From JAXMHB01 sp046346965 (GTDB taxonomy: Bacteria > Pseudomonadota > Gammaproteobacteria > Xanthomonadales > SZUA-5): a DNA stretch of 22,709 nt. This document shows positions 7,633 through 15,288 of the stretch, piece after piece. The position numbers were made by a program, and so were the translations under genes. The DNA is taken from NCBI GenBank assembly GCA_046346965.1, contig JAXMHB010000031.1:1-22709 (forward strand). Reading direction: 5' to 3'. How positions within the stretch are numbered: position 1 is the stretch's first letter; each line of letters begins with the position of its first letter. The notes beneath the pieces are model-generated. The model did not search any database and was not told where the DNA came from. It saw only the letters and a program-made list of their open reading frames with translations.

Positions 7633-7884
7633 GTCTCCCGCGTCCTGCATCCCGGGTTCCGGGTCCCAAGTCCCAAGTCCCAAGTCCCAAGTCCCAAGTC
7701 CCGAGTCCCAAGTCCCAAGTCCCAAGTCCCAAGTCCCAAGTCCCAAGTCCCAAGTCCCGAGTCCCAAGTCCCAAGTCCCAAGTCCCGAGTCCCAAGTCCC
7801 AAGTCCCAAGTCCCAAGTCCCGCTTCCCGGGTCCCGCATCCCGCATCCCGGGTCCCGCGTCCCGGGTCCTGGGTCCCGAGCCCC
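7633..7884 (+). repeat. heptamer array, right arm (36 units)
   Basis: There are thirty-six phased 7-base units, mostly AAGTCCC, with GAGTCCC interspersed in the middle and GCATCCC, GGGTCCC and GCGTCCC at both ends. Homogeneous AAGTCCC units in the centre and degenerate units at the edges are typical of an array growing by slippage or unequal exchange. The array lies between two convergent stop codons (7134 and 7930). Bases 7885-7929 show nothing further. Confidence 0.92.
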
Positions 7885-7929
7885 GACGCACCCATGTTTG
7901 GCACGAGTCCCTTCCTTGCCCTCAGCACG

Positions 7930-9855
7930 CTACTCGAAGCCGTTCTCGTACACAGGGTCGCCGCCGCTGCCGAGGCGCTGCCCCGACAAGCGCGCCAGGA
8001 TGGCGCTCTCCGATTGCGGTGCGCTGACACCCCAGGCAGGCACGCTCACCACCGGCACCGGATTGCCCAGCGCTGCGCCGTTGGCATCGGCGAGCTGCGA
8101 GCCGGCCACCAGCACGCCTTCCGGCGCCAGCGTGAGGCCGGTCAGGCGGGTGTTGTCGCCACCGGCGCCGCTGCTGTCCCACTGACCCACGATCAGGGAG
8201 CTGTAGCGGAGGGTGCTGAGATCCGGCGCGTAGACGCGGACGAAGTGATTCCACGCGCCCACCGGCATTGGCGTCTGATTGGGGCGCGGCATCTGCTGCT
8301 GCGCATCGATGGTGGTGAGCGTGCGCCGACCTTTGCACAGCACGCCGACGGCGCCATCGGCGCCAATGGCGATCTCTCCGGAGTAACCGGCGTCGGCGCC
8401 ACAGCGCGTGGTGTTGACGTCGGGCCAGCCAGCGTTGGGGTTGGGCCAACCGCCGAGCAAGGGATCCGGATGCGCAGCGCCGTAGTTGGTGCTGCCTTCG
8501 ACATACTCCGCCAGATAGCTGGCTGCGGCGATGCGTCCGTCGGCGAGGCGATAACTGCCGAGCCAGGAAATGTGGATGTTGCCGTTGGTGCCGGTGAACT
8601 GGTTCTGAAACCCGGCGCCAGTCGGGTTCAGCGCTAGCGCATTGCCGCGCCAGAAGTTGTAGGTGTTGTTGCCGTGCGTGCGTGCCAGCACAACCAGGCG
8701 ATCCTGCGCGTAGTCGATCGCCAAACCGTCCACATACTGATCCGGCGAGGAGTTCGCCGGGGTCTCCTGATACAGCCGGTCCCACCAGAGCAGACTGCCA
8801 TCGGCGCCCATCGCCACCACGGCCGGCTCGAAGTCCGGGTTGCCATCGGGCAGCGTGGATTGGGTCGCATAACCAAAGTACAGGCGGTTGTTGCGGCGAT
8901 CGACCGCAATGGCGCCCACACGTTGTGTGCGCGCAGCGACCGCACGGTAGCCGGTGTAGCCCGGACCCGTGTTCGGACAGGTATTGGTGCCGGAGAGCGC
9001 GCACGGGCCGGCATGGTAGTAATCATCGGGAAAGCGCCCGAGGCGACCGCCGTTGCCGTTGGCGTCGCTGCCGCTCTGCTGATAGTCGGTGGTGCTGGTG
9101 GAGCGCAGGCTGCCGCGGCGATTGGCCTTCATCACGATGGCGCTGTACAGCAAGGGATCGCTGGCGGCGTTCGGGTAGCTCGATGCCGGCGTGCCGTCCC
9201 ATTCCGTACTGGCGCTCCAGTGTGCATGCCAGTGCTCGACCAGCGCGCGGCTGCCATTGGCCGAGAGCTTTTCGATTGCCGCCCACTGGGTATCGAATCC
9301 CTGGCCGACCGCGTGGATCACCGAGCCATCGCCGCCGAGGTCCCAAGGTTGGCGCTCCTTGTGATCACCACCGGCACGCACGTTGTAGACGTAGCTGAGT
9401 CCGGTCGGAATCGCGCTGACGAAATTGGCGTTCAGCCGCGCCAGAAAGTAGCCGTCGCTCACCGCCCCGTCGCGACTGCCCGAAATCACCACCATGCCGG
9501 TGGCGGCTCCGGGCACCTCACTGCTGCGAATCTTGAAAACGTCGCGCACGCTGCCGGTCGGAAAGTGCAGCACCCGCAGTGGCGTCGACAAATCGCTGCT
9601 GAGATGGAGGACGAAACCAATGTTGCCGGTCGAGGCCGAGTCGATCCCGGCCGCCGACAGCGCAATCCGCGGAACCTGCGGCGCCAGCCAGTTCAGGTCC
9701 TGCGCCTGTCCAGCCACCAGATAACTGCCATCCGACAGTCGATGCACATCGTTGAAACGCTCACGCCCGCTGCCGCCGGCATAGGTCAGCAGATTCTGCG
9801 CAGACAGCGCGCTGGCACAGCAGAGACCGACGAGCCAGAGCCAGCGCAGCAACAT
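7930..9855 (-). CDS. secreted protein of unknown function with C-terminal NGFE tail
   Basis: I do not recognise the family. The 641-residue product starts with a signal peptide (MLLRWLWLVGLCCASALSAQ), giving a mature start near NLLTYAGGSGRERFNDVH. The body is rich in Asn, Gly, Asp and aromatic residues. It contains spaced segments such as AIAVDRRNNRLYFGYA, LAIDYAQDRLVVLAR and IAIGADGAVGVLCKG that look like blades of a beta-propeller (delta-60 or NHL/PQQ-like). The C-terminus is GSGGDPVYENGFE, shared in pattern with the S8 protease of this window (...NAVFANGFE). I chose ATG 9855 because the longer frame (to 9993) would bury the signal peptide behind 46 residues. No strong Shine-Dalgarno sequence is visible. 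panE lies 103 bp upstream on the same strand. Confidence 0.8.
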   Translation of the reverse strand: MLLRWLWLVGLCCASALSAQNLLTYAGGSGRERFNDVHRLSDGSYLVAGQAQDLNWLAPQVPRIALSAAGIDSASTGNIGFVLHLSSDLSTPLRVLHFPTGSVRDVFKIRSSEVPGAATGMVVISGSRDGAVSDGYFLARLNANFVSAIPTGLSYVYNVRAGGDHKERQPWDLGGDGSVIHAVGQGFDTQWAAIEKLSANGSRALVEHWHAHWSASTEWDGTPASSYPNAASDPLLYSAIVMKANRRGSLRSTSTTDYQQSGSDANGNGGRLGRFPDDYYHAGPCALSGTNTCPNTGPGYTGYRAVAARTQRVGAIAVDRRNNRLYFGYATQSTLPDGNPDFEPAVVAMGADGSLLWWDRLYQETPANSSPDQYVDGLAIDYAQDRLVVLARTHGNNTYNFWRGNALALNPTGAGFQNQFTGTNGNIHISWLGSYRLADGRIAAASYLAEYVEGSTNYGAAHPDPLLGGWPNPNAGWPDVNTTRCGADAGYSGEIAIGADGAVGVLCKGRRTLTTIDAQQQMPRPNQTPMPVGAWNHFVRVYAPDLSTLRYSSLIVGQWDSSGAGGDNTRLTGLTLAPEGVLVAGSQLADANGAALGNPVPVVSVPAWGVSAPQSESAILARLSGQRLGSGGDPVYENGFE

Positions 9856-9886
9856 GGGAGCACCCGGACGATTCGGCAACGCGCAC

Positions 9887-9918
9887 AGTGTAGAGGCGGT
9901 CCGCAGCACGAAGGTCAA
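9887..9918 (-). promoter_or_regulatory. possible sigma-70-like promoter of the NGFE-tailed gene
   Basis: On the minus strand, TTGACC (9913-9918) and TACACT (9887-9892) resemble -35 and -10 boxes and would start transcription about 25-30 bases before ATG 9855. The 20-base spacer is longer than the preferred 17, so this is weak. Confidence 0.3.
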
Positions 9919-9958
9919 CGACAGTCCCGGCCGCGCAGATCTGTGATCGCGTGGGCAC

Positions 9959-10948
9959 TCAGGCCGCGAGTCGTCGCACCAGTTCCTCGGCACTCAGCCA
10001 CTCGCCGACCCGCAGTTGTCCCAACAGCCGCACCATGGCCGCATTCAGCGGTGCCGCGCTGCCGTGGGCCTGGGCGAGACGAACCACCGCGCCGCACAGA
10101 TCGTCGATCTCGGTGGGCCGTCCGGCGACGCGATCGTCGTACATCGAGGAGCGCGCATCGGGGGCAATTTTCAACATCTTCGACGCGATCAGCCTAAACA
10201 GCGGCGTCGGCAGCCGCAGCAGGCTGGGGATCAGCGTCGGCGGCAGTGGCGTGACCCGCGCCGGGCGGATCCCGGCGTGTGCCAGTGCCTCCAGCGCCTC
10301 CTGCTGCAAGCGCGCCAGCAGGCGCCGATAGCCCGCATCCAGCAGTTGCTCGCGCAGCGGCTTGCCGCTGATGGCGTTGATCGGATTGTTGAGGTTGAGC
10401 AGCAGCTTGCCCCACTGCACCTCGCGGATGTCGTCGCGCAACTGCAGCGCCAGGCCGGCGCGCTGGCACTCGACCTGTAGCTGTGCGGTGATCGGGGCGC
10501 GCGCCACCATCAGCGCGCCCTCGGTGGTACGCCGGACCTGAGCCGGCGCGGCCTGAACCACGTTGTACGGCACCATGCCGGCAAGCGCTTGCAAACCCGG
10601 CGCCACCGCCTTGATCCGATCGACATTTTCGACGCCGTTCTGAAAGCTCAGCACCGGCGTCCCGGGGCTCAGATGGTGCGCCAACTCGGCGGCCGCCGCG
10701 GCGGTGGCCGGGCCCTTGACCGTCAGCAGCACCAGATCGGGCGCGAACGCCGGCCAGCCGGTGCTGGCGCTGAGGCCCGCGCGCACGACCCGGGTGCCGC
10801 CATCGAGATCGGTGCAAATCAGTCCCTGCGCCTCCACCGCCTCGACCACGCTGGCGCGCGCGACCAGGTGCACGCGCGTACCGCCGGCCGCCAGCATGGC
10901 GCCCAGGAACTGACCAATGGCGCCGGCCCCGTAAATCAGCAAATGCAT
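9959..10948 (-). CDS. panE: 2-dehydropantoate 2-reductase family (PanE/ApbA)
   Basis: The PanE reaction is NADPH-dependent reduction of ketopantoate to pantoate in pantothenate and CoA synthesis, in the cytoplasm. The 329-residue protein has the N-terminal Rossmann motif YGAGAIGQFLGAML (residues 6-19), TVKG (76-79) and QNGV (103-106). The catalytic lysine region is QWGKLLLNLNNPINAISG, with K181 corresponding to the conserved active-site lysine, and the C-terminal helical domain contains RPTEIDDLCG. The length is a little above E. coli PanE (303), as in many paralogues. Some members of this family act on other ketoacids, so the exact substrate is inferred. The start has AGAGG about nine bases upstream on the minus strand. 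No other pantothenate gene is adjacent. Confidence 0.82.
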   Translation of the reverse strand: MHLLIYGAGAIGQFLGAMLAAGGTRVHLVARASVVEAVEAQGLICTDLDGGTRVVRAGLSASTGWPAFAPDLVLLTVKGPATAAAAAELAHHLSPGTPVLSFQNGVENVDRIKAVAPGLQALAGMVPYNVVQAAPAQVRRTTEGALMVARAPITAQLQVECQRAGLALQLRDDIREVQWGKLLLNLNNPINAISGKPLREQLLDAGYRRLLARLQQEALEALAHAGIRPARVTPLPPTLIPSLLRLPTPLFRLIASKMLKIAPDARSSMYDDRVAGRPTEIDDLCGAVVRLAQAHGSAAPLNAAMVRLLGQLRVGEWLSAEELVRRLAA

Positions 10949-11090
10949 CCGAGCGGCCTCTGGGAAACCAAAGGAGAGACGCGGTCAGGATTGCATAGTT
11001 CCCGCTGCGGCACAGCAGCGCTGCTGGGTTGCAGCAGGGGAAGCGCTTGCGGTCCGAGCGCTCACGCAATCGACAAGCACCACGCCGCGC

Positions 11091-11150
11091 CGGCGCCACG
11101 CCCGTGCCGTAGTGTTGGTCCCCTGCCCCTCGACCCTCGCCCCGCTTTTC
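11091..11150 (+). repeat. partial third copy of the GC-rich repeat
   Basis: This segment (CGGCGCCACG, then TTGGTCCCCTGCCCCTCGACC and CCCGCTTTTCC) matches the right-hand part of the units at 5846-6168, and the GCTACCTTGC flank at 11158-11167 matches the flank at 6185-6192. It lies in the 279-bp gap 10949-11227 upstream of the ParA gene. The rest of the gap shows no ORF with coding character. Confidence 0.65.
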
Positions 11151-11227
11151 CCCGGCCGCTACCTTGCGATGCCTACAGATTCTGCGGTTCCATAGCCATT
11201 CCACATCGCTGACGGTCGGGTGCGCAG

Positions 11228-12004
11228 ATGATTCGCGTCGTGTTCAACCAGAAGGGTGGCGTGGGCAAGTCCACCATCGTGTGCAATCTGGCGGCGATCG
11301 CCGCGGCGCAGGGACAGCGCACCTTGATCGTCGATCTCGACGCCCAAGGCAACTCCAGCCGCTATGTGCTCGGCGCCGGTGTGGCCGATGTGGAGATCGG
11401 CGTTGCCGACTTCTTCGAGGAAACCCTGTCGTACCGGCTGCGCAGCCGCGACCCGGTCGAGTACGTCACGCCGACGCCCTTCGAGCACCTGGCCGTCATG
11501 GCGGCCGACGGCCGACTGGCCGATCTGCAGACCAAGCTGGAAACCAAGCTGAAGATCTACAAGCTCAGCGAGGCGCTGGCGACGCTGAAGAAGGAGTTCC
11601 AGCAGATCTTCATCGACACCCCGCCGGCCTTGAACTTCTACACCTTGTCGGCGCTGATCGCCGCCGATCGTTGCCTGATTCCCTTTGATTGCGACGACTT
11701 CTCGCGCCAGGCGCTGTATCGCCTGCTGGAGAATGTCGACGAGATCCGCGCCGATCACAACAAGAAGCTCAAGGTCGAGGGCATCATCGTCAATCAGTTC
11801 AACGCCCGCTCCAAGCTGCCGACCCGGGTGGTCGAGGAGCTGATCGCCGAGAAGCTGCCGGTGCTGCCGCAGTACATTTCCACCAGCGTCAAGATCAAGG
11901 AAAGCCACGAGGCCGCGCGGCCGCTGGTCTACCTGGAACCCGGCCACAAGGTGGCGCAGGAGTACCGCGCCCTGTACGAGCTGCTGGACAAGAAGAAGCG
12001 CTGA
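11228..12004 (+). CDS. orphan ParA/MinD-type ATPase
   Basis: The 258-residue cytoplasmic ATPase of the ParA (Soj/MinD) superfamily has the deviant Walker A box KGGVGKST (residues 9-16) with the signature lysine, Walker A' LIVDLDAQGNSS, and Walker B-like IFIDTPPALNFYTLSAL. Family members form ATP dimers that bind DNA or membrane and position cargo. There is no ParB gene or parS-like site next to it, so chromosome or plasmid partition is not its obvious role. Instead it precedes a PspA-family gene by 92 bp and a membrane-anchored SBP/OmpA fusion beyond, which suggests an envelope function. The C-terminus is lysine-rich (LLDKKKR). ATG 11228 places the P-loop at the usual distance; the upstream GGGTG is a weak ribosome site. 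Confidence 0.88.
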   Translation: MIRVVFNQKGGVGKSTIVCNLAAIAAAQGQRTLIVDLDAQGNSSRYVLGAGVADVEIGVADFFEETLSYRLRSRDPVEYVTPTPFEHLAVMAADGRLADLQTKLETKLKIYKLSEALATLKKEFQQIFIDTPPALNFYTLSALIAADRCLIPFDCDDFSRQALYRLLENVDEIRADHNKKLKVEGIIVNQFNARSKLPTRVVEELIAEKLPVLPQYISTSVKIKESHEAARPLVYLEPGHKVAQEYRALYELLDKKKR

Positions 12005-12096
12005 GCGGGTTATGCTCTCCGTTCGATGCCGTGCGCCGGCATGCCCCGTAGCGCTGGCGCCATGCCACTGATGCGTCCGACCTGAAGGGAACGATC

Positions 12097-12834
12097 ATGA
12101 TTTTCGAGAAACTCTGGGGCGCGCTGCGCGCACAGTTCAACAAGCTGGCGAATTTCTTCTGGGAAGCCGATCCGATTGCGCAGATGCGCTACGAGTACGA
12201 CCGCTCGGTCGAAGAGTTGAAGAGCGGCCGCGTCGGTCTGGAGCAGTACCGCGGGCTGGTGGAGAAGGTGACGCGCCAGGTCAAGGAAGGCGAGCGCCAC
12301 GTGGCACAGCTGGAAGCGCAGGCGAAGGCCTATCTGAAGGCCGGCGACCGCGCCACCGCCGCCAAGTTCGCGCTGGAAATGGAAAAAGCCCGCAAGGATC
12401 TGCAGAGCAACCAGGAACAGCTGGCCATGCACGAGCAGTCCTACAACAACAGCCTGGCGAAGATCCAGCACGCCACCAAGAAGCTCGCCGAGGTGCGCGA
12501 GAAGATCACCAAGTACGACGCCGAGCTGAAGATGAGCGAGGCCGAGGCCGAGGTCGCCAAGCTGTCGGAGAGCTTCAATTTCAATGTCACCACCGATTTC
12601 GGTCAGCTGGAGCAGGTGGTGCAGGAGCGCATCGACAAGAACCGCGGCGCGGTGCGCGTGGCCGCCGACCTGTCCTCGCGCGGCATCGCCGAGATCGAGG
12701 CCGAGCAGAACATGGAAAAGGTGATGGCCGAAGACGCGTTGAAGCGCATGGAAATGGATATGGGTCTGGTGACGCCAGAAACCACCCAGGCGCCGCCAGC
12801 GCAGAAAGAACTAGGCCCGGCGCAGCCGAACTGA
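12097..12834 (+). CDS. PspA/IM30 family membrane-remodelling protein
   Basis: PspA/IM30 proteins are bacterial ESCRT-III relatives that polymerise on the inner face of the cytoplasmic membrane and limit damage or leakage. The 245-residue product is almost wholly helical and charged. It has an N-terminal segment rich in aromatics (FEKLWGALRAQFNKLANFFW), then a DPIAQMRYEYDRSVEEL helix comparable to the conserved start of the PspA hairpin. Long coiled-coil helices follow to about residue 220, with a proline-rich tail (TTQAPPAQKELG). It lacks the canonical MGIFSR-type N-terminus of E. coli PspA, so it is a divergent branch. GAAGGGA at 12084-12090 is a good ribosome site. No pspF, pspB or pspC gene is adjacent. 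Confidence 0.85.
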   Translation: MIFEKLWGALRAQFNKLANFFWEADPIAQMRYEYDRSVEELKSGRVGLEQYRGLVEKVTRQVKEGERHVAQLEAQAKAYLKAGDRATAAKFALEMEKARKDLQSNQEQLAMHEQSYNNSLAKIQHATKKLAEVREKITKYDAELKMSEAEAEVAKLSESFNFNVTTDFGQLEQVVQERIDKNRGAVRVAADLSSRGIAEIEAEQNMEKVMAEDALKRMEMDMGLVTPETTQAPPAQKELGPAQPN

Positions 12835-12868
12835 TGCGCAGCACATCCAACCTACACGGCGATCAACC

Positions 12869-14614
12869 ATGAACGGTCAACCGAAACCAGGCTTCTACTT
12901 TGTGGTGCTGTTGGTCATCCTCGGCCTCGTCGGCTACGCGATGTACCGGCTCAAGGCGCCCTCCGGCGACAACGGCACGACGGTCAGCGCCCCGCAGGAT
13001 CCCACCCAGGGTGACACCCAGGCGAGCACGCCGCCCGCTGCCGATGGCGCCGCCGAGGCCCCCGATGCGGCCGGCATCACCACGGTCAAGGAATACAACT
13101 ACGTCCCCAGCCAGAAGCTGCCGGACGTCAAGGGCGTGTCCAACTACAAGGCCATGGACGCGCGCACGGTGCGCTTCGCCATCAATGTCTGGGCGGGCTG
13201 GGCGCCGATCGTCTACGCCAACGGCGGCTTCAAGCCCGGCAAGGTCTGGCAGGCGCCGGGCGGCCAGCCGTTCAAGGTCGAACTGGTGCTGATCGACGAT
13301 CCGGTCGCCATGCGCGACGCCTACGCTGCTGGCGATGTGCACATCGGTTGGGCCACGGTCGACATGCTGCCGCTGCTGCTGGAAAGCCTGCAGAAGGACA
13401 GCCGCGTGATGCCGCGCATCTACCAGCAGATCGACTGGTCGAATGGCGGTGACGGCATCGTTGTGCGCGACAGCATCAAGACCGCCTCGGACCTGCGCGG
13501 CAAGACGGTGGTGCTGGCACAGAACAGCCCCAGCCACTTCTTCGCCCTGAATACCCTGATCAACTCGGGCGTCGAGCCGGCCGAAGTCGATTTCCGCTTC
13601 ACCAACACCGCCTTCGAAGCCGCCGCCGCCTTCAATGCCGACAAGAAAGTCGCCGGCGTGGTCAGCTGGGCGCCGGACATCTACAACCTGTCGGATGTGA
13701 AGGGCAACAAGCTGCTGGTGTCGACCGCGACGGCCAACAAATTGATCGCCGATGTGTGGTTCTCGCGTGCCGACTTCGCCAAGGACAACCCGGACATCAT
13801 GGAAGGCCTGGTGCGCGGCATTTTCGACGCGATGACCGCGCTCGATGCCCAGGAAGCCAAGCAGCAGGTGGCAAGCTGGATGGCTGAAGGCTATTCGCTG
13901 CCGGCCTCCGACGCGCTGGCGATGCTGCCGGATGCGCACTGGACCAACCATGCCGAGAACCGCGAGTTCTTCTTGAACCGCAACAACCCGACCAACTTCG
14001 AGCGCACCTACAACACGGCCTACGTGATGTACCGCAAGATCGGCGCCGTCAGCTCGCGCGTCAGCTTCGATCAGATCTCCGATTTCAGCCTGATCCAGAA
14101 GCTCAACGCCGAGCCCAAGTACGCCAATCAGACCTCCAGCTATGGCATCAACTTTGCGCCGATGAGCGCCAGCGCCATTCAGTCGGAGAGCCCGGAAATC
14201 CTGACCAAGACCGTGGTCATCCACTTCTTCCCGAATTCCTGGGATCTGTACAAGAAAGTGGTCAAGGACAAGAACGGCAAATCGGTGGAAGAACTGTACG
14301 ACCCCAATGTGGATTTCGTGCTGGAAGAGATTGGCAAACTGGCCGGCAGCTACGGCGCCGCGCGCATTGTGATCGAAGGCCACACCGATAGTTCGATGCG
14401 CGGCTCGGTGCCCGATTCGGCCGTGCGCGAGCTGTCGAGCAATCGCGCCAATGCGGTGAAATCCGAGCTGCTGCGCAAGTTCCCGAGCATGGACCCGAAT
14501 CAGTTCTCGGCGCAGGGCATGGGCTGGGCACGCCCGGCTGATGCCAGCGACCCCGACAATCAGGCGAAGAATCGCCGCGTCGAGGTCAAGGTGTATCCGC
14601 TGGAAGCGCAGTAA
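12869..14614 (+). CDS. membrane-anchored substrate-binding/OmpA fusion protein
   Basis: The 581-residue protein has one N-terminal membrane segment (residues 9-27, FYFVVLLVILGLVGYAMYR) without a signal peptidase site, so it is probably an N-in inner-membrane protein facing the periplasm. An Ala/Pro/Thr linker (30-70) leads to a domain at about 98-430 resembling NitT/TauT-type ABC substrate-binding proteins (VRFAINVWAGWAPIVYANGG; ASDLRGKTVVLAQNSPSHFF). The C-terminus (about 447-578) is an OmpA-type peptidoglycan-binding domain with GHTDSS (504-509), LSSNRANAV and NRRVEV (568-573). The family combination is real, but the ligand and task are unknown. No ABC permease or ATPase gene is adjacent. 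The gene follows pspA by 34 bp and is probably co-transcribed. Confidence 0.85.
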   Translation: MNGQPKPGFYFVVLLVILGLVGYAMYRLKAPSGDNGTTVSAPQDPTQGDTQASTPPAADGAAEAPDAAGITTVKEYNYVPSQKLPDVKGVSNYKAMDARTVRFAINVWAGWAPIVYANGGFKPGKVWQAPGGQPFKVELVLIDDPVAMRDAYAAGDVHIGWATVDMLPLLLESLQKDSRVMPRIYQQIDWSNGGDGIVVRDSIKTASDLRGKTVVLAQNSPSHFFALNTLINSGVEPAEVDFRFTNTAFEAAAAFNADKKVAGVVSWAPDIYNLSDVKGNKLLVSTATANKLIADVWFSRADFAKDNPDIMEGLVRGIFDAMTALDAQEAKQQVASWMAEGYSLPASDALAMLPDAHWTNHAENREFFLNRNNPTNFERTYNTAYVMYRKIGAVSSRVSFDQISDFSLIQKLNAEPKYANQTSSYGINFAPMSASAIQSESPEILTKTVVIHFFPNSWDLYKKVVKDKNGKSVEELYDPNVDFVLEEIGKLAGSYGAARIVIEGHTDSSMRGSVPDSAVRELSSNRANAVKSELLRKFPSMDPNQFSAQGMGWARPADASDPDNQAKNRRVEVKVYPLEAQ

Positions 14615-14624
14615 GGCAATTGCA

Positions 14625-14651
14625 GGCCCGGCGGCGCAAAGCCGCCGGGCC
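14625..14651. terminator. strong hairpin between convergent genes
   Basis: GGCCCGGCGGC and its exact reverse complement GCCGCCGGGCC form an 11-bp stem with a five-base loop (GCAAA). It starts 11 bases after the SBP/OmpA stop and lies just beyond the stop of the convergent gene at 14669. There is no T-run on either side, so it could be a bidirectional terminator or only a 3'-end stabilising structure. Confidence 0.65.
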
Positions 14652-14668
14652 ATGAACGTCTGTCGCTG

Positions 14669-15193
14669 TCACTGCGCGGTCTGGACCACATCGCGCGCGC
14701 AGGCAGCGCCGGCGCTGCCACAGTTGCTCAGCGTGAAGTTAAGGTAATAGCTCTGCCCGGACACCAGCTGGCAGACCGACTGACCACCGCCGACTGCCCA
14801 CGACACCGCCGGGTCGCTAACCGTGTTCGACACGCAGTTGCTGCCCAGATAGGCCGGATTGAAGCAGCCAGGCACGGTGGAAATCGACAAGGCACCCACG
14901 CCGCCGGCGCCCGGAAAAGTCAAGCCATTTACCGTGCCGAACTGGCCATCGGCGCCTGCGACAAAGGCGAGCGCGATATAGCTGTTGGGCTGCAGGCTCA
15001 GTCGAATCACGAAATTGTAGGCCGGCCAATTCAGCCCGAAGGTCGACGTCCAGGAGGCTTGCGCCCCATTGGCGGAGATCGGCTGGCAGGGCTCGAAGCC
15101 ATCCTGGCGCACCAGATCGCCGCCTGCATGGGCTTGCAGGCTGGCGAGCAGGCATCCGGTGATCAATAGCGGGCGTAGCAGTCGCGTGACCAT
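14669..15193 (-). CDS. small secreted protein with N-terminal GFE motif
   Basis: I do not recognise the family. The 174-residue protein has a signal peptide (LLRPLLITGCLLASLQAHA) with predicted cleavage before GGDLVRQDGFEPCQP. The mature part is rich in Asn, Ser and Gly, has several cysteines (C36, C109, C119, C140, C157 and C164, approximate numbering) and looks like a small disulfide-bonded beta domain. DLVRQDGFE just after the cleavage site resembles the C-terminal DPVYENGFE and NAVFANGFE tails of two other exported proteins here. GGAGAG lies about seven bases before ATG 15193 on the minus strand. A convergent hairpin follows the stop. Function is unknown; an extracellular or surface location is inferred. 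Confidence 0.75.
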   Translation of the reverse strand: MVTRLLRPLLITGCLLASLQAHAGGDLVRQDGFEPCQPISANGAQASWTSTFGLNWPAYNFVIRLSLQPNSYIALAFVAGADGQFGTVNGLTFPGAGGVGALSISTVPGCFNPAYLGSNCVSNTVSDPAVSWAVGGGQSVCQLVSGQSYYLNFTLSNCGSAGAACARDVVQTAQ

Positions 15194-15288
15194 GGGGCTC
15201 TCCGATCAGATCGTCAGGCAGTATTCCACGTCTCACATCGTAACGGATCGCCCATTCGGGGAACTCCTGCATAGCTGCCATGCAGAAA

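Noticed and set aside
6274..7839. 521-residue minus-strand frame through the repeats and the binding-protein gene
   Set aside because: It stays open because heptamer and 21-bp repeats contain no stops and because it is antisense to a real gene; the protein is low-complexity with no start signal.
7300..8637. 445-residue plus-strand frame beginning with 14-residue AWLKLN repeats
   Set aside because: The repeat part follows from the 42-base double modules, and the rest is antisense to the secreted protein gene. It lacks a ribosome site and normal composition.
8674..10197. 507-residue plus-strand frame
   Set aside because: It is antisense to the NGFE-tailed protein and the panE start region, and its composition is that of a shadow frame.
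11228..12004. Chromosome or plasmid partition locus
   Set aside because: There is no ParB gene, no parS-like palindrome and no origin features nearby; the partners are envelope proteins.
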